The notes under the pieces are model-generated. The model made no database searches, was not told the DNA's origin, and saw nothing but the letters and a program-made list of their open reading frames with translations. Positions 1 to 5,784 of a stretch of DNA of 5,784 nt are shown here, in pieces (position 1 is the first letter of the stretch; the number at the start of each line of letters is the position of its first letter). Made by a program: the position numbers and the translations under genes. Where the stretch lies: contig JAGNNG010000144.1 in assembly GCA_017990795.1 (NCBI GenBank), forward strand, positions 1 through 5,784, given 5' to 3'. Source of the DNA: Deltaproteobacteria bacterium. Its GTDB lineage: Bacteria > Myxococcota_A > Polyangia > Palsa-1104 > JAEUJZ01.

Positions 1-26
1 CTGCAAGGCCGTGGTATCGTCGCCGC

Positions 27-3000
27 GTGTCTACACCCAAGACCGATGTTCAAGGAAGTGTCCTTGCCACTTCAGCCCCTCCTGTCGGCCTGCGTGACGA
101 AGGCGATGCGACCGAGCCAGCCTGGCTAGGCGACGTACGCACACTGCTGGGAGCCTCACGCGTCTCGACCAGACCCGAGGACCAGCGCAGCTACAGCCGC
201 GATATGTGGACCCGTGGGCTGCTCTCGATTGCTGCTGGCGTCCGTCCGAGCGCGCTGCCCGCTGCTATCTGCTGGCCCGAATCAGCCGAGGAAATCCAAG
301 CGCTGGTACGCCTGGCCAAGACGCATCACATCGCGCTGGTCCCGTTTGGGGCTGGCTCGGGCGTCGCGGGAGGCGTCGGTCCGCTAGAGGGTGCGCTGGT
401 CATCGACTGCAAGCGCATGCGCCGCCTACACATCGACGAAGCCACCCAGACCGTTACCTTCGAACCGGGCCTGCTTGGCATCCACCTGGAAGAGCAGCTG
501 AACCGACGGGGCTTTACCTTGGGTCACTTTCCTTCGTCGATAATGTGCTCGACGGTAGGCGGCTGGCTCGCGACGCGCGGCGCGGGCCAGATGTCGACCA
601 AGTACGGCAAGATCGAAGACATGGTGCAGGCCCTAGAGGTCGTCACCCGGGACGGCGAGCTGCTAACTCTGGGCAGCGGCGACCCCAGCGGCCACCCCGT
701 CGCCCCCGGCCACCAGCCGCAGACGGGCCCTGACTGGGTGCAGCTACTGGTCGGAAGTGAGGGGACGCTGGGCTTTATCACCCGCGCCCGCTGTGTGCTG
801 CGCAAGCTGCCTCAGGCACGCAAGCTGCGCGGCTACTTCTTTGCCAATGTCGACGCGGGCTGCCAAGCCATTCAGCACCTGCTGCAACATGGAGTGCGCC
901 CGGCGGTGGTTCGCCTGTATGACGAGCTGGACACGCTGATGTCCGGCGCCGGACGGCACACCGGTACGCAGTTGAGCGGGCCGCCACGCGACCTTGGAAC
1001 GCAGCTGGAGGGGGCAGCCACGCGCCTGTTACAGCAGCTTGGTGCTCGCATCGGCAAGCTCGATCTAGGAACCCCCGACCGCCCGCCGCTCGAGCTAGAG
1101 GAGCTGCTAAAGCTACTAAAGCCAGATGCGGTGCGGGCGCGTAGCCGCGTCGAGAAGTGGCTGGTGCAGACGCTGCTGGGACAAGCGCAGCCGGTCAACC
1201 GATTGGTCGAGCTGCTGATGCCGACGCTGGGCAGTGGTTGCTTGCTCATCCTCGGGTTTGAAGGCGAGCCCGAACTGGTCGAGGCGGAAGACAGCCACGC
1301 TCGCCAAGAGCTAGTCGAGCGCCTACACGCCCGCGACCTCGGGGAGGAGCCCGGCAACCACTGGCTGCGTCACCGTTACGATGTCAGCTACAAGCTCCCC
1401 AAGGCGTTCGCAGCCGGAGCTTTTGCCGACACCATCGAGGTCGCCGCCAGCTGGGACCGCATCGGCGAGCTGTATCGACAGATGCGCGCGGCCTTGTCTG
1501 CGCACGCACTAGTCATGGCGCACTTTAGCCACGCATATCCCGACGGCTGCTCTATCTATTTTACGGTCATCGCGCGCGCGGTCACCACCAGCAGCCAGCG
1601 CGAGCACTTGCTGGATGCCCGCATTCGACTGGAGGAAGACCGACGACGCTACGACACGCTGTGGCAAGCGGCAATGCAGGCCAGTCATCGCGTTGGTGGC
1701 ACGCTCAGTCATCATCACGGCGTGGGCCGCATGCGCGCCCCTTACATGCAGGCGGAACACGGTGCCAGCCTGGGGCTGCTGCGCGCGCTCAAGCACAGCT
1801 GCGACCCTTCCGGACTTTGGAATCCGGGCAACCTGCTGCCACCGGCAACCGATGCGCCGCTGTTTGCGCGGTCCGGGTCGCCCCAAACCTCGCTACTGGC
1901 GGAGCTACAAGAAGTACTTGGCGAGCGCGCAGCCGTCGAAGCACACGGCATCTGCTGCACGCTGAAAGGAACCCACGAAGCTCCTGCCATTGTGCGCTTG
2001 GCGGCCAGTCATCACACTCCCGTTATCGTCGCCAGTCAGCCTATCCACAGCGGGGCTGCACACGTAAGGTTGGATCTAGCAAAGCTCACTCAAGTCGGAC
2101 CGGTCCACAAGCAGGCGCTGCGCGTCGAGGCCGAGTGCGGTGCCACCCTGCTTCACATCGAGCAGACGCTGAGGATGCAAGGCCTGTCGCTAGGCAGGTT
2201 GCCGCCGTGGAGTTATGCCCGCACGCTGGGGGCCGCCCTGGCCGCACCGCGACTCTCTGAGGCATGTCTAGATGCCGGGCGACTGCGCGACCGCAAGCTG
2301 CGTATCAGTGCAACCTTACCAACGGGGCAGCTACTTTTGGTGCCACCAAGTCCAGTGCCTCGGCGTGCTGCGGGACCGGATCTGGCGCATATGTTGATAG
2401 GCAGCCGGGGACACGCGGCCACTCTGCTTGCGGCCACCTTGCGCTTGGTGCGACATGAGACGCCGCCGCCCTGGGTCGGCTTCTTGTTCCAAGACCTACC
2501 CGAGGCAACCGCAGCGCTGCACTGGGCCCGCGCTCATCATGGCCACACCGCCTTTGGCGAGCTGCTGCTGGTCAGTCGCGAGCTGCTACTAGAGCGTCTA
2601 TCGATCACAGACGGTGACGTCACCCTGCCAGCGGGAAAAGTAGCACTGCTGGCATCCGGCACCGGGCCAAGCGCACTGTCAGAAGTGGCTCTGCGCAGCC
2701 TGAGTACTTATGTCGCAGCCCACAGCACACCGCTGGCGGAGGCACTGTGCGCTCACTTCTGGCACGCTTCCGAGCTGGCACCAGAGACGCTTACCGTACC
2801 CGCCTGGACCCCACCACCCAACGAGCTTGCACTAAGCGGTGACAGCCAGGCGCAAGCAACGCTTCTGGCAGGTCTTCATCAGCCGTGGCTGATCTGCGGA
2901 GTCCACGTCCACGGAATGACGCTCTGTGGCCAGCACGAGCTGCTGGAACTGTCGAAGTCACACTGGCCAACATCAAGCCTACTGATTCCCAGCACACCGG

Positions 3001-3095
3001 CCCTGCCCACCGATAGTCCGCGGCCCAGCGGCGAGCCCGTGCTGTGGCCAGTGCTTCTTTCCGCCCTGCAGGGAAATTCCCAGGAGTCTAACTAA
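27..3095 (+). CDS. Fused FAD-linked oxidase: AGPS-like module plus degenerate GlcE-like module
   Basis: Predicted flavoprotein dehydrogenase or oxidase of the VAO/PCMH fold, 1022 residues, with no signal peptide or membrane segment, so probably cytoplasmic or peripheral to the membrane. Module 1 (about 33-606) has an FAD_binding_4 domain: PFGAGSGVAGG at 106-116, STVGGW at 175-180, YGKIEDMV at 193-200 and GSEGTLGF at 243-250. An FAD-oxidase C-terminal domain follows with RLYDE at 296-300, MAHFSHAYPDGCSIYF at 497-512, GGTLSHHHGVG at 557-567 and a closing WNPGNLLPP. The His triplet (562-564), Arg296 and Tyr511 align with catalytic residues known from eukaryotic AGPS (alignment by eye). Module 2 (about 620-1022) resembles GlcE but lacks clear glycine-rich FAD loops. 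The next gene encodes a CCG Fe-S subunit, so a GlcDEF-like electron-transferring dehydrogenase is inferred; the substrate is unknown. The GTG start is uncertain: the frame has no stop codon back to the window edge and no convincing Shine-Dalgarno is seen, so the true start may lie upstream. Confidence 0.88.
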   Translation: MSTPKTDVQGSVLATSAPPVGLRDEGDATEPAWLGDVRTLLGASRVSTRPEDQRSYSRDMWTRGLLSIAAGVRPSALPAAICWPESAEEIQALVRLAKTHHIALVPFGAGSGVAGGVGPLEGALVIDCKRMRRLHIDEATQTVTFEPGLLGIHLEEQLNRRGFTLGHFPSSIMCSTVGGWLATRGAGQMSTKYGKIEDMVQALEVVTRDGELLTLGSGDPSGHPVAPGHQPQTGPDWVQLLVGSEGTLGFITRARCVLRKLPQARKLRGYFFANVDAGCQAIQHLLQHGVRPAVVRLYDELDTLMSGAGRHTGTQLSGPPRDLGTQLEGAATRLLQQLGARIGKLDLGTPDRPPLELEELLKLLKPDAVRARSRVEKWLVQTLLGQAQPVNRLVELLMPTLGSGCLLILGFEGEPELVEAEDSHARQELVERLHARDLGEEPGNHWLRHRYDVSYKLPKAFAAGAFADTIEVAASWDRIGELYRQMRAALSAHALVMAHFSHAYPDGCSIYFTVIARAVTTSSQREHLLDARIRLEEDRRRYDTLWQAAMQASHRVGGTLSHHHGVGRMRAPYMQAEHGASLGLLRALKHSCDPSGLWNPGNLLPPATDAPLFARSGSPQTSLLAELQEVLGERAAVEAHGICCTLKGTHEAPAIVRLAASHHTPVIVASQPIHSGAAHVRLDLAKLTQVGPVHKQALRVEAECGATLLHIEQTLRMQGLSLGRLPPWSYARTLGAALAAPRLSEACLDAGRLRDRKLRISATLPTGQLLLVPPSPVPRRAAGPDLAHMLIGSRGHAATLLAATLRLVRHETPPPWVGFLFQDLPEATAALHWARAHHGHTAFGELLLVSRELLLERLSITDGDVTLPAGKVALLASGTGPSALSEVALRSLSTYVAAHSTPLAEALCAHFWHASELAPETLTVPAWTPPPNELALSGDSQAQATLLAGLHQPWLICGVHVHGMTLCGQHELLELSKSHWPTSSLLIPSTPALPTDSPRPSGEPVLWPVLLSALQGNSQESN
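3082..3086 (+). promoter_or_regulatory. Ribosome binding site for the Fe-S subunit gene
   Basis: AGGAG lies 12 bases before the ATG at 3099, inside the last codons of the preceding flavoprotein gene. The spacing is slightly long but acceptable. It supports the ATG at 3099 and implies translation of both genes from one message. Confidence 0.55.
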
Positions 3096-3098
3096 GCC

Positions 3099-4223
3099 AT
3101 GCCCGACCTGCAGAGCTCACTGGACCTGTGTACATTTTGTCCGCGTCTGTGCAGCCACACTTGCCCGGTGTCGCTGGTGTCTGCGCGCGAAACGCTCACC
3201 CCGCAAGCCAAGATGGCCAGCTTTGCCGAGCTGCGCCGCCTCGCCGACCCAGAACCAAGCCCCGAGCAGACCACTCCGCTTTATGGCTGCACGGGCTGCG
3301 GCGCCTGCACCACTGCTTGCCTACACAAAGTCGAGCCTGCGCAGCTGCTGATGCGAGGTCGCGCCGAAGCCCAGCGTGCCGAGGGTGGGCCCGACCTGCT
3401 AGCGGACTTACCGCTGCGCCATCGCCACCGCGCCCGCGAAGCCGCTCGCCAAGTCCAGCACGAGCCGGGGCTTCAGACTCGGCTGGCTAAAGCTGGAGAA
3501 GTTGCGCTGCTACCGACGTGCCTACCTCGACAGTCGGCTCAGCCTCAAGGCGCGCAGCAGCCGGGTCCCGTGCGCGAAGCCAAGACCGCGCTGCGCATCG
3601 TCGATAAGCTACGCGCCGTGAAGCCGGAAGTGCCGACAGTGGGACTGGCCAAGGTCTCGCACGGCTGCGCCGGTTACGCGCTGTACGCCGGCGGCTACAC
3701 AGAGTCGTTCCGTCTGCACGCTGAGCTATTCGCGCGCGAGATTGAGTCTTATCCGACGCTGGTGACTAGCTGCTCCGCCTGTACCTGGCTGCTGCGCGTG
3801 CAGTATGCCGAGCACGGCGTGCCGCTCAAGACGCAGGTGCTGCACCTTAGCGAGTGGCTGGCTCCGCATGCGGAGGCTCTGCCAATAACAAAGCCAATGG
3901 CGCAAGCGACCTATCACGATCCGTGTCACCTCGGACGACGATTGGGCTGCTATGAGCCGCCTCGACAACTACTGCAGCGCGCGGTTACGCAGCTTGACGA
4001 GCTGACCCATCACCACGAAGCCGCCACTTGCTGCGGCAGCGGTGGGTTGTTGCCGCAGACCGACCCGCCACTGGCCAACGCGATTGCCCGCGAGCGACTT
4101 AGCGAGCAGCCAGCAAATCTGCCGCTGATCAGCGCCTGCCCGGCTTGCCAAAGCCACCTGGGGCGCAACGGCTCCGGCCAGGTGTATGACCTACTGGAAG
4201 TGCTCGATGAAGCCATGCGCTAG
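3099..4223 (+). CDS. (Fe-S)-binding protein with two CCG cysteine-rich domains, GlcF-like
   Basis: Predicted electron-transfer subunit, 374 residues, a little shorter than typical GlcF (about 400). The N-terminal part carries two [4Fe-4S] cysteine sets: C11, C14, C18, C22 (followed by Pro) and C64, C67, C70, C74 (followed by LHKVEP). Two CCG-type domains follow. The first has C141, C190 (as GCAG, one Cys where two are usual) and C225/C228 in TSCSACTW. The second is canonical: HDPCHLGRRLG with C276, CCGSGG at 311-316 and C347/C350 in SACPAC. In GlcF, LldE and HdrB/HdrD relatives such proteins relay electrons between a flavin partner and quinone or another carrier. No membrane helix is seen, so any membrane contact would be peripheral. 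The gene begins three bases after the flavoprotein stop codon, the clearest sign of an operon and of a shared complex. The assignment to the family is strong; the physiological acceptor is inferred. Confidence 0.92.
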   Translation: MPDLQSSLDLCTFCPRLCSHTCPVSLVSARETLTPQAKMASFAELRRLADPEPSPEQTTPLYGCTGCGACTTACLHKVEPAQLLMRGRAEAQRAEGGPDLLADLPLRHRHRAREAARQVQHEPGLQTRLAKAGEVALLPTCLPRQSAQPQGAQQPGPVREAKTALRIVDKLRAVKPEVPTVGLAKVSHGCAGYALYAGGYTESFRLHAELFAREIESYPTLVTSCSACTWLLRVQYAEHGVPLKTQVLHLSEWLAPHAEALPITKPMAQATYHDPCHLGRRLGCYEPPRQLLQRAVTQLDELTHHHEAATCCGSGGLLPQTDPPLANAIARERLSEQPANLPLISACPACQSHLGRNGSGQVYDLLEVLDEAMR

Positions 4224-4246
4224 CCCCCGCGCTGCGAGCTGTCCAA

Positions 4247-4274
4247 TTCCTTAATCGGGACGCCAACTTACAAT
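4247..4274 (+). promoter_or_regulatory. Possible sigma-70-like promoter upstream of the JAMM gene
   Basis: The gap between the Fe-S gene and the JAMM gene holds a locally AT-rich patch, unusual in this GC-rich window. It contains TACAAT (4269-4274), one mismatch from the TATAAT -10 consensus. The matching -35 position is poor: TTCCTT at 4247-4252 with a 16-base spacer. Initiation would fall near 4281, leaving a leader of about 57 bases before the ATG at 4338. The call rests mainly on the -10 match and base composition; no operator was recognised and no terminator hairpin is seen after the Fe-S gene. Confidence 0.25.
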
Positions 4275-4337
4275 TTTCTGAAATCCAAATGAACTTGCCA
4301 CGGCGATACTGGATGTTGGCGCTCCAGCGTCGCTCGC

Positions 4338-5300
4338 ATGCAAGGGACCTACCAGGCACAGCAGAGTCGTGGACACTCACCGGCGCAGGTCGCGCTGGTG
4401 GTGCTGCTGTACGGCCTCGGCGCGCTGGCGGTCATCCTGGCCTTTGCGCTGCGCGTCCGACCGCTGGAGAAACCAGTGCAGGCCCTGGCCCGCGCGCAGC
4501 ATCGTGGAGAGGTAGCCCCGCAGCTGCCGCGCCTAGACGCCGACGACGCCATGGCCAACGCAGCGATCTTAAATGCCGCGCTGCAGGAAGTCGCCCACCC
4601 CGGCCTGACCGGTGGAGCGCGTCCATGCACGGCCCACGCTCGCACCTTCGCGGTGATGCTAAAAGGCCAGCTGTCCCGAGTGCGCTTTGGAGCACGCTCG
4701 GTGTGTCAGCTGCAGCTACTCAAGGCCGTCTCGGTCGCGCAGCCTGGTCTGGACCCGCGCGCGGTCGCTGAAGTCGCCGCATTCGTACTTGGCAGGCGCG
4801 TCCCCGGTGGTGCCGACGTGGATGTCGTAAGGCTGGTGGTGCCACCATTTCGACCCAGCGGTGACCAGCTGTTCTTCCACGCCGCCGACTTGGGCGCCCT
4901 TGCCGACGGAGAGCAGTTTATCGGCACCTACCACACCCATCCCGGCGACGACCTTGATCAAGGCGTGCTCTCAGAGACGGACCTTGAATACATGCGTACG
5001 GGTCTTATCGACTTCGCTGGCACAAGCCTAGAGCTGGGAGCTAGCCAAGCCGCTCAGACAGCCGCCACACCAACGATGGGCCGCTCCGCAACAGCAGCGA
5101 GCATGGACTGGCTGTTTGACATCGTGGACCCACGTCTCGGCGACTGGAACGTGTACGCGCACGACCGCGAGCGCCTATCCGAGATGGCCGACCGCTGCCG
5201 CCAAAAAGACGCGTGCCCACTCAATGAGCTGCGCTTGGCTGGCAGTCCGTTTCACCTGGCCGCACGCACCTACGAAGAGCGCGAAGACGACTGGCTGTAG
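4338..5300 (+). CDS. Membrane-anchored JAMM/MPN (JAB) domain putative metalloprotease
   Basis: Predicted zinc-dependent isopeptidase or peptidase-like protein of 320 residues. A single hydrophobic segment spans about 18-38 (VALVVLLYGLGALAVILAFA), followed by a basic stretch (R39, R41, K45), which mildly favours a cytoplasmic catalytic domain. A linker to about 115 is followed by the JAMM domain. Glu145 sits in AEVAAFVLG, matching the usual E-x-x-G/A-x-L-x-G helix start. The zinc motif reads GTYHTHPGDD with H199 and H201, then S212 and D215 in LSETDLEYM. All four JAMM elements are present, though the His-to-Ser gap is 10 residues rather than the usual 7. The C-terminal part (about 255-320) is unassigned and has Cys287 and Cys293 close together. 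The ATG at 4338 is the only start codon between the upstream in-frame stop (4290-4292) and the membrane segment, but it has no visible Shine-Dalgarno. No ubiquitin-like, E1 or E2 gene is nearby, so the substrate is unknown. Confidence 0.82.
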   Translation: MQGTYQAQQSRGHSPAQVALVVLLYGLGALAVILAFALRVRPLEKPVQALARAQHRGEVAPQLPRLDADDAMANAAILNAALQEVAHPGLTGGARPCTAHARTFAVMLKGQLSRVRFGARSVCQLQLLKAVSVAQPGLDPRAVAEVAAFVLGRRVPGGADVDVVRLVVPPFRPSGDQLFFHAADLGALADGEQFIGTYHTHPGDDLDQGVLSETDLEYMRTGLIDFAGTSLELGASQAAQTAATPTMGRSATAASMDWLFDIVDPRLGDWNVYAHDRERLSEMADRCRQKDACPLNELRLAGSPFHLAARTYEEREDDWL

Positions 5301-5308
5301 TCGCGCCT

Positions 5309-5342
5309 AAGCTGCGCAAAAAAATGCAGGTTTGTGCAGCTT
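5309..5342 (+). terminator. 12-bp hairpin after the JAMM gene, possible terminator
   Basis: Bases 5309-5320 (AAGCTGCGCAAA) pair with 5331-5342 (TTTGTGCAGCTT) over 12 base pairs with one G-U wobble and a 10-base loop. It starts nine bases after the JAMM stop codon. The position fits transcript-end formation or mRNA 3' protection. There is no T-run after the stem on either strand, so it is not a standard Rho-independent terminator. The structure is certain from the sequence; its role is inferred. Confidence 0.4.
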
Positions 5343-5467
5343 GCGGCTGGGCAGCGGCCTTCAGTCTGGCTAGCATGGGCCTCGGTCCGTCGAGAATTCT
5401 GGCTGGACCCGGATGCAATCTGCGCACATAAACCGGCTGGCTCACCCGGCTGGCCCGCCTCTCACGT

Positions 5468-5472
5468 AGGAG
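5468..5472 (+). promoter_or_regulatory. Ribosome binding site deciding the start of the small basic gene
   Basis: AGGAG sits six bases before the ATG at 5479, close to ideal spacing. It is the best Shine-Dalgarno in the window and selects the ATG at 5479 over the in-frame ATG at 5551, which has no comparable site. Confidence 0.65.
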
Positions 5473-5478
5473 AAACCG

Positions 5479-5763
5479 ATGCCGTTTGCTTGGCTGCACC
5501 AGCCGTCCTCCACCACCCCAAAAAGCACGCAGAGCGCGACGTCGGTAGCCATGCGCCGAGCTGAGCTCATCGAGCGCGCGAGCCTGCTGCGCCGCCTGGG
5601 CTACTCTCGTGACGAAGCGCTGCGCCGCTGCCAAGCCTACGAGCACTGGGAGCACGAGCCATTCCATACCTCGCCGCTGTCCAAGACGGTGCAGGCGCTG
5701 GTGGATGAGGTGTACGCGCCCCGCCTCGCCCGCGTCGGAACCCTGACGCCCGAGAGCCAGTAA
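5479..5763 (+). CDS. Small basic hypothetical protein
   Basis: A 94-residue protein of unrecognised family. The first ~24 residues are Ser/Thr/Pro-rich and low in structure (PSSTTPKSTQSATS). From about residue 25 the sequence looks helical and charged: RRAELIERASLLRRLGYSRD followed by EALRRC and an acidic, aromatic patch (YEHWEHEPFH, 54-63), then PLSKTVQALVDEVYAPRLAR. No signal peptide, membrane segment or known catalytic motif is visible, and there is a single Cys (C51). A strong ribosome binding site supports the start. A 178-base gap with a hairpin separates it from the JAMM gene, so a shared message is possible but not shown. The regular Arg/Leu/Glu pattern and good start make it a likely real gene; the conserved part is probably 25-84. 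Function cannot be assigned. Confidence 0.65.
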   Translation: MPFAWLHQPSSTTPKSTQSATSVAMRRAELIERASLLRRLGYSRDEALRRCQAYEHWEHEPFHTSPLSKTVQALVDEVYAPRLARVGTLTPESQ

Positions 5764-5768
5764 GACCA

Positions 5769-5784
5769 GCCTTGGCGCCAGGGC
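5769..5784 (+). terminator. Possible hairpin at the right window edge
   Basis: GCCTTG and CAGGGC flank GCGC, giving a 6-bp stem with one G-T wobble and a 4-base loop, five bases after the stop codon of the small basic gene. The location suits a terminator, but the window ends at the stem so any T-run cannot be seen. A chance palindrome is possible in GC-rich DNA. Confidence 0.25.

Noticed and set aside
941..954. A 14-bp perfect palindrome, GTCCGGCGCCGGAC, inside the flavoprotein gene
   Set aside because: It encodes ordinary residues (SGAGR) in a GC-rich reading frame, occurs once as far as I can see, and has no regulatory context.
872..1357. Long minus-strand open frame opposite the flavoprotein gene
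   Set aside because: It is Ser/Arg/Pro-rich low-complexity translation typical of antisense GC-rich DNA, while the + strand frame here carries conserved oxidase motifs.
1661..2260. A 199-residue + strand open frame overlapping the flavoprotein gene
   Set aside because: Its composition is Arg/Ala/Gly/Ser-rich without motifs, and it lies wholly within the better-supported frame.
27..4223. Calling the operon glcDEF (glycolate oxidase)
   Set aside because: The architecture is similar, but the first module has AGPS-type active-site residues (HHHGVG) rather than the usual GEHGIG-type motif of GlcD, so naming the substrate would overreach.
5221..5667. Minus-strand 148-residue open frame across the right-hand gap and small gene
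   Set aside because: It overlaps the end of the JAMM gene and most of the small basic gene, shows no recognisable motif, and the + strand gene has a clear ribosome binding site.
4338..5763. Possible bacterial ubiquitin-like conjugation or anti-phage system (JAMM protein with a small protein)
   Set aside because: The small protein has no beta-grasp look and no C-terminal Gly-Gly, and no E1 or E2-like gene is present in the window.

Overview
This is a GC-rich, densely coding bacterial window in which every supported gene lies on the + strand. The style of the proteins suggests a proteobacterium-like or myxobacterium-like (Myxococcota) chromosome. Examples are an AGPS-like flavoprotein with a FPSSIMCSTVGGW stretch, an Fe-S protein opening with CTFCPRLCSHTCP, and a membrane-anchored JAMM protein. 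That assignment is a family-resemblance inference, not a proof. No tRNA, rRNA, CRISPR array, insertion sequence or integrase gene is visible.

Region 1 (27-4223) is a tight two-gene redox operon. The first gene encodes a very long flavoprotein of about 1022 residues. Its first ~606 residues form a complete FAD-linked oxidase of the alkyldihydroxyacetonephosphate synthase (AGPS)-like branch. The remaining ~400 residues form a second, GlcE-like FAD-domain module whose cofactor-binding loops look eroded. Three bases after its stop codon begins a 374-residue protein with two N-terminal ferredoxin-type cysteine clusters and two CCG-type cysteine-rich domains, the architecture of GlcF and related subunits. 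Together they look like a GlcDEF-type dehydrogenase with the D and E parts fused: substrate is oxidised at the flavin, electrons leave through the Fe-S subunit, probably toward the quinone pool. The substrate is unknown. The AGPS-like active-site set (Arg, Tyr, His-His-His) makes a simple glycolate or lactate assignment unsafe.

Region 2 (4224-4337) is a 114-base gap containing a short AT-rich patch with a possible -10 element. It separates the operon from region 3 (4338-5300), a 320-residue protein with one N-terminal membrane segment and a complete JAMM/MPN metalloprotease signature.

Region 4 (5301-5478) is a non-coding gap with a strong 12-bp hairpin just after the JAMM gene and a good ribosome binding site just before a small basic protein of unknown function (5479-5763). 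A second small hairpin sits at the extreme right edge. The best candidates for something little described are the AGPS/GlcE fusion paired with a CCG Fe-S subunit, and the anchored JAMM protein.
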